A stretch of 64,000 nt of DNA from Trifolium pratense. Taxonomy: Eukaryota; Streptophyta; Magnoliopsida; Fabales; Fabaceae. Position numbers and translations under genes: made by a program. Within the stretch, counting starts at the first letter, position 1. Each line of letters starts with the position of its first letter. Where the stretch lies: assembly GCF_020283565.1 (NCBI RefSeq), contig NC_060061.1, positions 43,127,362 to 43,191,361 on the forward strand, written 5' to 3'. The notes under the pieces were generated by a model that saw nothing but the letters and a program-made list of their open reading frames with translations, was not told the DNA's origin and searched no databases. Shown piece by piece: positions 34,750 to 46,619 of this stretch.

Positions 34750-36741
34750 ATGGACGAAGGCGGAGCCCACGGTGATACCGGGGACCAATTCCACCGCAAC
34801 GAAGCTATATCCGCCGTTGCCGACGACGGTTTCTTGGCCGAAGAAGACGAAGATTACGATGATCTTTACAACGATGTTAATGTTGGTGAGGGTTTCCGTC
34901 AATCTTTGCAGAAAAATGAGGATTCAGGAGTTAAAAACGACAATTTTGAAGATAGGAAGCTGCCACCACCGCCGCCACTGCCATTGCCACCGCCACCACC
35001 ACTACAGCCACAGCTAACAGTTCAAAATGCCGGTGGGGTTTCTTTACCTGGTGTGGGTGGGGTTGGTGAATCGAGGGTTTCTGGGTTTCAGAATCAAGGG
35101 TTTATAGGGAATGAGTTGGGTGTCCAGAGGGGTGGAATTAGGGTTGAATTAGGTCAGAAATCTGCTACATTGAGTGGGATTGAGGAACAGGGTGGTAATG
35201 CTGGTGCTGGTTTACAGGGGATTATTGGGCAACAGCAACCACTTGGTGTTGGTGGTTTTGTTGGGGGTGTTGGAAATGATGGAGTGATGAGACAAGGTCA
35301 AGGTGAAGGCGGTGGTGGAGGAGGAGGAGGAAATGCTCTATTATATGTGGGTGATTTGCATTGGTGGACTACTGATGCTGACCTGGAAGCCGAGCTTTGC
35401 AAGTATGGACAAGTTAAGGATTTGAGGTTTTTTGATGAGAAAGCTAGTGGGAAATCCAAAGGGTATTGTCAGGTTGAGTTTTATGATTCTTTAGCTGCAA
35501 CTGCTTGTAAAGAAGGGATGAATGGGCATGCTTTTAATGGTAGGCCGTGTGTTGTTTCTTTTGCGACGCCTTTTACTGTTAAGAAAATGGGAGAGGCTCA
35601 ACATAATAGGAATCAACCGATGAACCAAACTGCTGTGGCTAACCAGGGAAGGAGGGGGCCTGCTGAGGTTGGGGCGGCTAAGCCGGGTGGTGGTAATGTT
35701 GGGACGAGTGGTAACTACCAAGGTGGAGATGGGAATAATAATAACAATAACAATAGAGGTTATGGAAGAGGTAATTGGGGGAGAGGGAATAATCCTGGAA
35801 TGGGGAATAGAGGACCTATTAATCCGATGAGGAATAGGGGCGGTGGGATGGGTGGTAGAGGTATGATGGGTAATGGTGGAAATGGATATGGACCTGCTCC
35901 GCCTATGATGCATCCTCAGTCAGCGATGAATCAGGGTTTTGATCCTTCATTTGGGGGTCCCATGGGTAGAATGGGTGGCTACGCTGGCTTTCCTGGTGGC
36001 CCGACACCCCCTTTCTCTGGGATGATGCCTTCATACCCTGGTGTTGGTATGCATGGAGTATCACCTCATGTTAATCCTGCCTTTTTTGGAAGAGGAATGC
36101 CTATGAATGGTATGGGGATGATTCCACCATCAGCTATGGATGGTCCTAACATGGGAATGTGGCCGGATCCAAATATGGGTGGATGGGGTGGTGATGATTT
36201 TGGTGGTGGCAAGGTTGCAGAGTCAAGTTATGGGGAAGAAGCTGCTTCTGACCATCAGTATGGTGAGGTGAATCCTGATAGAGCTGGTTGGCCTAATGCT
36301 ATCAGGGAAAAAGATAGAGGATCAGAGAGGGATTGGTCTGGTACTTCTGAACGGAAGTTCAAGGATGATAGAGATCATGAATATGAGAGAGAGGTACCTA
36401 GAGAAAAAGATGTGGGACGTGACCATGAAGAAAGAAGGAATCATGAAGATAGAGAAATGGGACGGGAACGGTCTCGGGACCGTGATCGTGCACGATCTCG
36501 AGACCATGATCGTGACCGTGAAAGGGGTCGGGATCGTGACCGTGATAGGCACAGGGAAGACAGGGACAAGTATATGGATCATCATAGATACAAAGACCGT
36601 GAGGAACAGCACGACGATGAGTGGGAGAGGGGACGGTCATCAAGGACTCGCAGCAAATCACGATTATCAACACATGAGGAGGAACACCATTCTAGAAAAG
36701 ATCCTGATTATGGAAAGAGGAGGCGGCTTACCTCTGAATAA
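34750..36741 (+). CDS. RRM protein, CFIm68/CPSF6-like (copy B)
   Basis: Uninterrupted CDS, 663 aa, a tandem paralogue of the gene at 27740 in the same orientation 4.9 kb downstream. It has the same acidic N-terminus but with an extra DGFLAE segment, a proline-rich run (about residues 72-86) in place of copy A's glutamine run, one RRM at about 197-270 with RNP2 LLYVGDL and RNP1 KGYCQVEF, a Gly/Asn/Met-rich middle, and an RD/RE-rich C-terminus (from about 510) ending GKRRRLTSE. RRM and both ends are highly conserved, and the frame is intact, so both copies are probably functional. The role in poly(A)-site choice is inferred as for copy A. Confidence 0.88.
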   Translation: MDEGGAHGDTGDQFHRNEAISAVADDGFLAEEDEDYDDLYNDVNVGEGFRQSLQKNEDSGVKNDNFEDRKLPPPPPLPLPPPPPLQPQLTVQNAGGVSLPGVGGVGESRVSGFQNQGFIGNELGVQRGGIRVELGQKSATLSGIEEQGGNAGAGLQGIIGQQQPLGVGGFVGGVGNDGVMRQGQGEGGGGGGGGNALLYVGDLHWWTTDADLEAELCKYGQVKDLRFFDEKASGKSKGYCQVEFYDSLAATACKEGMNGHAFNGRPCVVSFATPFTVKKMGEAQHNRNQPMNQTAVANQGRRGPAEVGAAKPGGGNVGTSGNYQGGDGNNNNNNNRGYGRGNWGRGNNPGMGNRGPINPMRNRGGGMGGRGMMGNGGNGYGPAPPMMHPQSAMNQGFDPSFGGPMGRMGGYAGFPGGPTPPFSGMMPSYPGVGMHGVSPHVNPAFFGRGMPMNGMGMIPPSAMDGPNMGMWPDPNMGGWGGDDFGGGKVAESSYGEEAASDHQYGEVNPDRAGWPNAIREKDRGSERDWSGTSERKFKDDRDHEYEREVPREKDVGRDHEERRNHEDREMGRERSRDRDRARSRDHDRDRERGRDRDRDRHREDRDKYMDHHRYKDREEQHDDEWERGRSSRTRSKSRLSTHEEEHHSRKDPDYGKRRRLTSE

Positions 36742-36938
36742 CATTGTATGCTCCTTATTATATCTGAGTATTTTTGTTGAGTAAGGAAATAACAGTAACT
36801 GAAAATTCTGGATTTGTCATTGTTGTTTGAATTCTCTGGTTGTGCTCCTCTGTTTCAGAAGTTCTTAAGAAGCTGTTTTATTTCATTCACTTGTGATGGC
36901 TGCTTCTTGTTAGGAGCATGATTTTTTCTATGAGAAAG

Positions 36939-38028
36939 GTTAGTTTTATGACTTACATGTTTTGTCTGCTTGTTTTATTGGTTGTTCTTTTTGTTGCCTA
37001 CCTGCTTCCTGTAGTGCTTATTATGGGAATATATAATTTAGTCAAAGCTGAGTATAGAATTTAGAGATTAGGCATACTAGAAGTGAACTATAGCTTATGA
37101 GCTACCTGTTGTTTGTTGATGTGTGATAAAAGTTCAGTGTGAAACAGATAATTTTTGTACTTTCGATATTTAATTTTTGTAGTAGTTTTCACTTTTTTTG
37201 AGTAATTTTTAGAGGCTTTTGGGACAATTGGGGTGATTCCTCTTTTGTTTTATTGTACCCTTTTTTACTTTGATGTGTTTGTTTTATGGTTTTATGTCTG
37301 ATTTTACCTTTTGTTTTCCCTCTGCGTTGTGGTATGTTTGGTAGGTACCTTTATGTTTTCTTATTTCTTTAGATATGCGATCATATCAAAGTTCTCCTAT
37401 TATTCATGAGTGTATCCATTCATCTCTGGTCCTGTTTATTAACAGCCTCGTTTGTTTTAACAGTCTCGTTTATTAAGCACATAATTTATTATGTGATCTA
37501 TAAATAATTTGTATCCCATGGCTTTTGGAGTTGATAAACTTTGGTTTTCCCGCAAAAAGAAAGGTTACTTTCTTATATTGACACAGTGTATTATGATGTG
37601 AGGCTAAAGAGAAAGCAAGAACAAATCGTCAACCATTTAACCCTAATCAAACAAGGGAACAACTAACTTATTTAAAGACACATTAGGAATATTATGGTTT
37701 CCTATGAACATAGAATCCTTAGAAATGATTTAACACTGTTATTGTGATCTATTATGCATTATTTTCTCTTTCTAGGGTAAATATTTTGTAGACATTCTAT
37801 TTCTAACATTAATATTTCCTATAACATTTGAAGTCTAAACTCTTTGTATGGTTTGTGAGGTTAATGCATTCTTTCTTATCTTCAAAATTAATTCCTTTTC
37901 TATATTTGCTTTTTTGCTGCATTTCTGTAGTATTTTGTTTCCCCTTTTTAAATGAATTATTTCTTCGTCGTTGTGTTACTGTCATCTGAATTGCAACTAC
38001 TTTTGTTTTGGGCTTCAGTGTTTTGTAG
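36939..38028 (+). other. Candidate 3'UTR intron of CFIm68-like gene B
   Basis: Matches the position of the candidate intron of copy A: AAAG|GTTAGTTT donor 197 nt after the stop, and a TTTTGTAG acceptor before GGACAATG. Sequence inside has diverged much more than the flanking blocks. This contrast is the evidence for splicing; no transcript data are available. Confidence 0.45.
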
Positions 38029-38193
38029 GGACAATGTTATAGAAAGGCTGTTCTTTCAAATTCTGGTTGCTTTTGGATAAAAGTATCTTCAGTATTGGAG
38101 ATTCAAAGACATGACAATCATTTTCTTACTCTGAGAAGTGGAACTTTACTAGCCTTATGGATTTATTAGTTTTAATTTGCATTTATGTTTTAG

Positions 38194-38915
38194 TTAAAGT
38201 ACATGATTAAACCAACAATGTTGATGTAACTGGTTTAACTTTGCTGAAGCCTGTCATTTAGTAGACTGTTGTAGAACATTTTTGTTTGAATGATGTTGTA
38301 CTAGGATTTAGCAGAGGTTGTTGATGTTGTGTCCTTTTTTTATTGGCTCACTGTTGTATCATTTTTCCCATTTTTCTTTCAATGTTTTCTTCCCAACATT
38401 TTGGTAGAGAGAGCTAACCATTCAATTACTGTAATCATTCATAGCTGGAGAATTGTATATATTGATATATATTTTTCTGATTATGGTTGTACCCAAATTG
38501 AAGTCAACAACATTTTTCATTCACAAGAGTGCCATCAACACTCTAACACACTTTTTAAAGTACATGATTAAACCAACAATGTTGATGTAACTGGTTTAAC
38601 TTTGCTGAAGCCTGTCATTTAGTAGACTGTTGTAGAACATTTTTGTTTGAATGATGTTGTACTAGGATTTAGCAGAGGTTGTTGATGTTGTGTCCTTTTT
38701 TTATTGGCTCACTGTTGTATCATTTTTCCCATTTTTCTTTCAATGTTTTCTTCCCAACATTTTGGTAGAGAGAGCTAACCATTCAATTACTGTAATCATT
38801 CATAGCTGGAGAATTGTATATATTGATATATATTTTTCTGATTATGGTTGTACCCAAATTGAAGTCAACAACATTTTTCATTCACAAGAGTGCCATCAAC
38901 ACTCTTAACACACCT
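38194..38915 (+). repeat. Near-perfect 361-bp tandem duplication
   Basis: The unit beginning TTAAAGTACATGATTAAACC (38194) repeats at 38555 with essentially no mismatches until the last about 35 bp. It covers the conserved 3' downstream block of gene B plus the start of an inserted repeat (GCCATCAACACTC). The two identical-looking frames at 38329-38571 and 38690-38908 come from this duplication and are not genes. Confidence 0.9.
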
Positions 38916-39240
38916 TTTAACGCACTCCTTCCTATTGGTTAAACTTAAAGAATCCAATAAAAGCCAAATCTACAGCGCACAAGTGAGACAAGTCTTTCAC
39001 TGTATACAAGCTTGTTTTATGATTGGATCAATAAGTTTCATCATTGGATCAAATGAGATGCATATTGATTCAATGGTGAGAACTAGATTATGAGTCCCAC
39101 ATAAATTGAGTGAGACCTGCATTAATTTCAATTTTCAATTAATTAGAAAGAAGTGTGTTGAAAAATATGTACCAACTAACAAAGACTGTGTTGCTAACAA
39201 CATTTTTTATAACAGTAGAGAATAGGAGGGCTTTATTTTG
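38480..39240. mobile_element. Possible MITE inserted downstream of gene B
   Basis: Sequence here has no counterpart downstream of gene A, where homology resumes at about 32147 against 39263. The left side contains GTGCCATCAACACTCTTAAC and the right side GACTGTGTTGCTAACAACAT, weakly complementary. Its left end is also present in the first copy of the 361-bp duplication, so insertion came before duplication. Borders are uncertain. Confidence 0.35.
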
Positions 39241-41071
39241 TTGATATCTCTTGTCTCTCTTTGTAGGGTCTTGAATGCATGTTTATATTTTTAGTTCAGA
39301 AGAGAATGCCTAACTCTTCCATTCTTCCACTCTTGAAAGAAATAACTTTTATTATATTGATTGGTTTTCTATATATTTTTCCTTTGAAAATTCAGTCTAC
39401 AAACCATTGAGAAATATAGAAACAATACCACTTTGTTATTTTGTTTGCTTTTTCCTTTCCAACTTTAATCTAATGTGATGTCCAAATGATGATTGATCAT
39501 GCTCTATTTTTGGGTTTTATTACTTTCAAATTTGTTTCATATGCCTCCTATGCGTTATGATTTCTGGTCTGCTTTAAATCATGCTCTTAATAAAGAGATT
39601 TTATTGTGTTCTTGTGCTGAAACCATCAGTATTTTTGTGTGACTATTGAACTCAAATGATAAGTAGAAGCTAGTTGTGTTTTGGTTATCTATCATCTTTA
39701 GGCTTCAGCATCGAAAGCATGTTACCAAGTTAGAGAGTGTCTATTTAATATTACTTTCCTAATGTAATCATAGTAATAAATCAGTGATTACTGATTAGTG
39801 GTAATCCAGGGTGGAATTATATTGGCTTTAAGCCTTATTTTTTTTCTAAGTAATTTTTTTTTGGCAAGTAATTTTTGTTATCTTTGTATATCTACAACGG
39901 CAATGAGGGGTCCTTGCTGATTCACACGGGATTCTACGTGCCCATGCTACTTGGGTTAGAATATATGGCAGTTCTGTGATGCTTTTGGCTACTGGACTTT
40001 CACCATCTAGAGTGCAATGATCATACTAATGCGAGACTTCAGCTAAAATTTTAAAACATTGCACATAACATCTACGTTTTCATCAAATGTGAAACTTCTA
40101 ATTCAAAGGGGACAACAAAAAGATGGGTGCATATTAGTTTCAACCTGCTTGTGTTAGTGAGATTTTTTACTTTTGTTTATTTTAGGTTTCTCATACCATT
40201 TAAGTATGAGGCATTGTTTGGGTTGCAACTGGTATGTTTATATTCTTCTTCCCACTGTTGGTGAGACCTTTCCACATTTGATGTCTACAAAAGTTTTAAC
40301 ATAAAATTAAAATGCAACCAACCTTAATAATAGTAAGTGGAAACAAACATTGCTAGTCTCTTATCTTTCATATAACAAACACTGCCATATGAGTCTCAAG
40401 TTTCAACATTACTTCCACTTATAGAAAACCTAAAAATTCAACTGAAGTTCATTACATAGAAAAAGATTAGACCAAAGTAAATGTGTTACAATACCAAACA
40501 CTATTTCTGTTGTACAACACTACAACAGTCAAAATTATAGTTGACTTATGAGTGTGACTTACTGTACATAATGCTAATAATCTCCAAATAATATCATAAT
40601 ACATTCCCCAAACCAACCTGTATCATTATTAATCAACTAATAACAATATATGAATAACTAAACCTTGTCACACCATACACATAAATCAAAGGAGCAACTT
40701 TCTTCCACCTGAAACTTTATACACCCATTTTTAGAAAATCACACATAATTGTGAAAGTATACATTCAGACAACACAAAAAATCATCATTTGTCTACATGT
40801 CTGGTGAACACAAAAATTGTATTTTTTTATGATGTGTACATCCGATGTGATTTAAAGTGGGAAAAGTTTCTCCCTAAATAAAGGGAGTTACTTTTACCGC
40901 CTAAGATTTCTTAAAAATCACAGCCATTTAGAAGTACACTTCCAAATGGAAAAAACCACCACTATTTTCTTTTTCGAAAAAGAAAAAAAAAATAGTGTGT
41001 TTTCTTTTTTCTTCGGATTTATCCATCTCGTGTAAATGGAGGGCGGGAAAAGAAACTCCTTAAATAAATGT
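39241..41071. other. Intergenic region before the NF-YB gene
   Basis: AT-rich, no supported coding region. The part up to about 39300 still resembles the downstream flank of gene A. The last several hundred bases are the presumed 3'UTR and flank of the NF-YB gene on the minus strand. The short frame at 40918-41145 is not supported. Confidence 0.5.
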
Positions 41072-41626
41072 CTATCTGGGCCTACCAGGATTAGATCCAG
41101 GCCCAGGATAACCAGGCCCACCCTTACCAATAACTTGAAACCCACCAGAACCGTACACGTGTCCTTGATGCATCATGATTCCACCACCATAACTACCACT
41201 CTCAAAGGAACTATTGTTAACACTATTAGAACCTTGAGGCGCGTCCTTGTCACGCGCCACCACAGTTTTTTCACCTTCCATCTCCCTAAACCGTTGAAGG
41301 TAACCCTTAAGAGGCTCCACGTATTCCTCAAATCCAAGCGTCGTCATCGCCCAAAGCAAATCGTCACCGTTGATTGTCTTACGCTTCTCACGTTGACACT
41401 TGTCGGAAGCTTCGCCGGTGATGAAGCTGATGAACTCTGAAACACACTCCTGAACTGTTTCCTTTGCGTCTTTTGAGATCTTCGCGTTCGCTGGAAGTGC
41501 TTTTTTCATGATCCTGCTTACGTTCGCTATCGGAAGGAATCGGTCTTGTTCTCTTGGTGACATCTCGCTGCCGTGAGCGTTCGATCCGCCGTGTGGACCG
41601 CCGGAATCGTTGTCAGAGTCCGCCAT
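41072..41626 (-). CDS. NF-YB transcription factor subunit (NF-YB8/10-like)
   Basis: Single-exon CDS, 184 aa. The N-terminus [10 protein letters not shown] and the conserved histone-fold B domain (about residues 26-115; [54 protein letters not shown]) place it with the non-LEC1 NF-YB8/NF-YB10 group. The LEC1-type aspartate in the B domain is not seen; KISKDAKE has the general type. NF-YB pairs with NF-YC and then NF-YA or CO-like proteins to bind CCAAT boxes in the nucleus. The C-terminal part is Gly/Ser/Pro-rich. A possible TATAAAG at 41733-41739 (minus strand) lies about 107 bp upstream. Confidence 0.93.
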   Translation of the reverse strand: MADSDNDSGGPHGGSNAHGSEMSPREQDRFLPIANVSRIMKKALPANAKISKDAKETVQECVSEFISFITGEASDKCQREKRKTINGDDLLWAMTTLGFEEYVEPLKGYLQRFREMEGEKTVVARDKDAPQGSNSVNNSSFESGSYGGGIMMHQGHVYGSGGFQVIGKGGPGYPGPGSNPGRPR

Positions 41627-42323
41627 CGTTGAATTTCCGACAGTTCAGTTAGGTTCGATTCACCTGAAGATTGGAGCGAGTAACGAACTCAACTCGGATC
41701 AGTTTGACTCGGTTCAACGCGAAATCAAAGCACTTTATATGGAAGAAACACGTCAGAATTTGAATTTTGAATTTGATTTCGATAATTTGATCAAAATGAA
41801 TTCGAATTTGAGAATTTGACTTCGGTGATAATAACGAGTCAGAAGCGCGAAAAGAATCGGTTTGACTCAGTTTCCGCGTGAAACTGAAGCGCTGTTTTGA
41901 AAGGTGAAGTCAATGAACGTGTGATTTTCTGTGGAACTCGAATTTGGCGTTTGGAGTGTTGCTAGCGGTGGATGACGGCGTCTCCGGCGAGGGAATTGGG
42001 TGAAACGGAACGGTAGGAGTTTGTATTTTTGGGAGGTAATGAGCAGGGTCCGTTGGATCAGAAGGGTTAATAACGTTTATCTTTTGGACACGTGGAGCTG
42101 TTTGAACCGTTGCTAGTCGATAAGTGAGAGTTTGTACGGATGAATTGGCAGCCCTTGGATTTTGTTAGTGCTCCTTCATCTGGACCGTTGCTTTGGCATC
42201 TGGCACATGTTGGGGTGTCCGACTCTTTGACTAATTTTTTTTTCCTTAGAAAAATAATAATGAATCTCCTATAAATTTTTGAAGTAAATAAATATAGAAA
42301 TATTTGGATAAGGCGTTTAACTA

Positions 42324-42398
42324 CAATCAGGAGGGGCTGAAACCACTTAATGTCAGAATTGACACCCGAATCAGATTAAGCCGGTGGTGGAAACCAAA
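42324..42398 (+). mobile_element. SINE family 1, copy 3 (truncated)
   Basis: It starts inside the family at AATCAGGAGGGGCTGAAACC and ends GGTGGTGGAAACCAAAAAA. Just after it ACTCAACTTATAAATTTG occurs twice (from about 42391 and 42428), a small local duplication. Confidence 0.65.
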
Positions 42399-43266
42399 AA
42401 ACTCAACTTATAAATTTGTTTTGACGCACTCAACTTATAAATTTGAAAAAAGACTAATTGTGTCCTGATATATATTAATTAAGAAAAAAATTATGACAAA
42501 GTTATTTTGAACTTGTATAGTGAACTTTTTAAATAAAAAATGCTATTTTTATCACAATTTTTTTTTGTTTTTTCTAATTAATATCTCTGGTGCATTAATT
42601 TTTCTTTTTACGAAACTCTGGTGCATTAGTCAGCGTGGTTCTATAAATTTTAATCTTGTTAAGTTGATGATTTTTATACGAATTGGATTATGAAATTTTC
42701 TTGTTTTATATGAGTTTTTAGTAATAGTTGCCACTTTATCAACATCTTATAAAAATAAAATAGTATTTTCTCAAAAGACATCGTTTACCATTGCACGTAT
42801 GTCAATATATAATTTTGATTACGAATATATTTAATTGTGTATTAATAAAAATTATAAAAATTTAATATTTAAAAATATTCATCGAAACAAATCAAACAAA
42901 ATCTTATATGATAATATTTACTTTATATACTTTTAGAAAAATATGATCAAAACAAAACATATAAATAGTGCATTAAATCGAAGTGGATTTTATAAATGAG
43001 ACGGAAAAAGTATTATAGCGGTGGAAAGTGTTGTATTGAACTTTATCAAAAGTTTATAAATTATTATTTTTAATACAAAATTTCTAATATTTGTTTTCTT
43101 AATTGTGATTAGTTTTTTTTTTAACAATTAATTACGATTGGTACATAGTGCACAAATGATATAAATATTGTATTGTTCACCGGTTAGTTTTCACCAATAG
43201 ACAAATAAATTCCACCATCGCCACCAAAAAAAATAAAATAAATTCCACCATTACCAATAATGAATT

Positions 43267-43377
43267 GGTCTAAGTGTTAATGGTATTTGTCTCTTAAGCA
43301 TGTGGTCATGTGTTCGATTTATAGTTCATGCATATAAAGGAAATTCGGTTGGGAGGGAAAAATCTTCCTCGTGTGTC
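43267..43377 (+). mobile_element. SINE family 3, copy 2, flanked by 22-bp direct repeats
   Basis: GGTCTAAGTGTTAATGG (A-box-like) and TGTGTTCGATTTATAG (B-box-like) head a 110-bp element ending CTCGTGTGT. The same 22 bp, starting CCACCATTACCAATAATG, occurs at 43245-43266 and 43378-43399. As the family-3 copy at 13306 also begins with GAATTAGTCTAAG, the last few bases of the left repeat may belong to the element; the true duplication may be about 15 bp. Confidence 0.75.
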
Positions 43378-45268
43378 CCACCATTACCAATAATGAATTC
43401 AGTTTCGTGACGGAGATTAGTGATCGTAATGGTGGTATAAACTTCGTACCAATCTCATGAAAACTAAAAAAAAAAAAAATTCACCATTAAATTAAATTAT
43501 ACTCTTTCTCTTTCAAAATATAAGCAAAAATGAGTCAACAAAAACTAATATACCTGATCTAAATTTTATACTAAATACATTAATTTTTATTGAGAAATTT
43601 ATATTTTAGAATGGAGGAGGAAGTATATATTAGGACTTATTAATACACATTGATCAATTAATACAAAGTCATTTGATTTTGATTAGTGTCCTTATTGTGA
43701 CATTTTTACCAAGACCAGAACATTTTTTCCTCTTTATGTTGTGTTTTTTATTATTTTTCTGTGTGGAGGGGAAGAAGTCCCCACATTTAGAAAACCGATA
43801 AATTTCATTAAGATTAACTATAGTGACCTTAGAATATTAAGGTAGTTACACAATTTTTGTCTTTATATTAAAATCTCTCGGCAGTGGACCGGATTTAGTC
43901 TGTCTCAACTATTATCCTATGAAGCACGGATACGGACACTGATATGTCGACACCGATAAAATTTTGGAAAAATAACATTATTTAGTGTAATCATAAGTGT
44001 CGATGTTGGACACGGACACGTGTCCGACACGACACGCCTAATCTGAGAAGTGTCGGTATGTTCTAGCTCTTATGTGACTAATTAAAATAATTTATAAAAT
44101 AAGCAAATTCAATATTGAAATTGTAATTCCTACTCCTTACTCTACCATATGTGTGAAGATATGTTAATATTAGGAATTTGGTGGACACCACTAAAGGTGT
44201 ATACATTTTGAGAGATAAAAAATAGAGTTGCTACAATGTGAGATATATAAAGTAATGGCACTTGCAAATAAGAGATAAATATAAAATAAGGTCTTGAATA
44301 AATATATTTTTGACTTTAAAGTATTAATGAATATTAAAATTTACAAGGTGTATAAATATCAGTTATTTTTTAGTGTACATTTTTTATGGTTATTCCTCCC
44401 ATGTGCCTATAGCATTTAATTTGAATTTTTCTTTTGGTGCAAGCCATTTAGTTTGATTTTTTTATTTTTTTTTTACTCATTTAGTTTGAACTAGTAACTA
44501 ACATATAAATTTCACAATTAATATATCTAAAATAAGAAGGTAGCACATTGTTTTCTCTTCAATCTCTGGTATCTTAATCATAATTGACCAGGTACAATTC
44601 ATTGATTGATAGAAAGAAACTTTCTAACTAGTTCATAGAAGTTGATTCAAACATCTTAAAAATGTGCCCATTGTAAAGAAAAGATGTATCCCAAGAAAAG
44701 AATAGAAAGATGCACCAATCATTCTTGTAAAAAGAAATGCAACAACTCATAAATAGTTAAAATTTGCATTTTCGTTGGGAATTATAAAGTTTGAGAGAAG
44801 TTTTTGTGTTGTAAAAGAAATTACACCATGTTTTTTGGTTGTCATATGAATTCTTAGTATGATATTTGTTTATAGTATTTTAGTTGTTCAGATGAATTTC
44901 CTTTTAGTTTTTATGCAGATAATAATAATTAAAATTGAGAGATCCTTTCATCAACTTTTGCCTTGCGATGTCTGTACTAAAATCTATGTTGTCAAACTTT
45001 TATCTGCAGAGTTGCATTTTGATTTTTCAAATTTGAGCGTTTTTTTATATGCTAAGTTTTTCTCAACTCGGTTTATTTTATTGCCATAAATAAAATCTCA
45101 ATGCGAGAAATGATTCCTACCTATTCAAGTTGGTTTGAAAATGGAAAGGTCCCAACATGAACCGTTCTTTCTTTGGAAGTAGTTCATGGGAGACTTATGA
45201 CTAATAAGGGGACACACAAAATCAATATGACAAATGACAGTAGTTGTCTTTGAATTATATCAAATGAG

Positions 45269-45420
45269 AGTCCCCTCCTGCGGGTATTTCTAAGTTTATA
45301 ATATTGATGGAGCACATAAGAAAAGGAATGACTTCTGAGCTTGTTGCGGATTACTTAGAGATGCTTAGGTGACTTTATCTAAGGTTTCTATCGCAACCTT
45401 GGTCGCAATAATTCTCAGGG
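45269..45420 (+). pseudogene. Decayed LINE RNase H fragment
   Basis: The sequence reads PPAG, then a frame change to NIDGAHKKRNDF, a stop, and ACCGLLRDA. This follows the plant LINE RNase H start pattern (K-N-DGA, then GG-LRD). Stops and frameshifts mark it as dead. Only a short stretch can be aligned by eye, so borders are uncertain. Confidence 0.5.
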
Positions 45421-46399
45421 TGCTAACATGTGGAGTTTACTTCTTTTTTGCATATTGCTCTACATCTCAATCTTTATCGTATTATTTTTTAAAACAGATT
45501 ATACCATTGTTGCAATTGTTGTTCTTAATCGTTCTACTATCATCTCATATCTCAAACTTTTTTTTAGAAGATGTTCTTAATTTACTACATCTTCAAGATT
45601 AGTATATCACTATGCAACATTGTTTTGGAGAAACCAACTCATACGCCGACTAATTATTAGCAAAAAGAAGATTTGATGTATGTATAAAAAAAATTGATGT
45701 TCATTTTTGCCCATTTTAAATTACTTCTTATTGTAATTTTTTATATGCACGGTTAGTGTTGGATTATTATTAAAAAAAATTATTTTTGGCGAACAGTTTG
45801 TTTTGAAGTTTGTATTTAAATAAAAATAAACAAATATTTATTGAGATATTTATGCAAAATTACATAATCACTTAAAAAAAAATAGTATAATCATATATGT
45901 TTCCTATCATATTTATTTCATTTCTAAGTTCAAACATCAGAAACTAAAAATTAGTTTATAATTAACTGAGTTAGTCTTAACTTATTATAGCTATATAGTG
46001 AGTGTGGTCACATGCATAGTGACATTGCATATAGGCAACTTGCAAAGGTGCCAAAGGTAGCATTTATTTCATTAATTAACATTTTCAATTGCCAAGTGGG
46101 TTACCGACCAATGGACCATTGTTTTAAATTGTCATGTTAATGATGTGATATGGATGATTTTTCTTTTTCACTTCATCACTCTCTTATTTTCCTAAAGCAA
46201 CTTTTTGGTATATACCAAACACGAGTCACGAGTGTGATAGCTTCATTCAAACAAGCAAAATTTTATTGCTCAGGTTTTCTCTTCAAAATAACTCTCATGG
46301 ATCGCTACAACTTATAAAATTATTATTAAAAAGTAATCGTAAAAAAAAGTGATTGTATTTAAATGGTTATAAATTATTATTTTTTTTATATAAATTTAG

Positions 46400-46566
46400 G
46401 GTGAGAGGATGGTGCAACAGTCCAAGACAACGAAGATCTTAGGGCTCTTAGAGCACTTACAATTACAAAGGTAAAAACCTTACCTCTCTCCAAGAGCACT
46501 AGCGAGATTCGAACCCAGGACCTCCCGGATCCAAAACCGTCTTTTTACCGCTAGACCAAATCCTTA
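46400..46566 (-). mobile_element. SINE-like element (tRNA-derived head, minus strand)
   Basis: On the minus strand it begins GGATTTGGTCTAGCGGTAAA (A-box-like) and has GGTCCTGGGTTCGAATCTCG (B-box-like) about 40 bp later, then continues about 100 bp to a TATAAAAAA-type tail. It is too long and unpaired to be a tRNA gene. The related head at 63071-63140 shares CCTGGGTTCGAT. Confidence 0.65.
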
Positions 46567-46619
46567 GAGTTAAATGGTTATAAATCTTATTTAAGAATAA
46601 ATTATTTAGATCATTTGAG

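Noticed and set aside
38329..38908. Two near-identical short proteins in tandem
   Set aside because: They are products of the 361-bp DNA duplication in non-coding sequence; the corresponding region downstream of gene A does not preserve the frame.
46400..46566. tRNA gene on the minus strand
   Set aside because: The head resembles a tRNA, but the box spacing and long 3' body fit a SINE; no clean cloverleaf.
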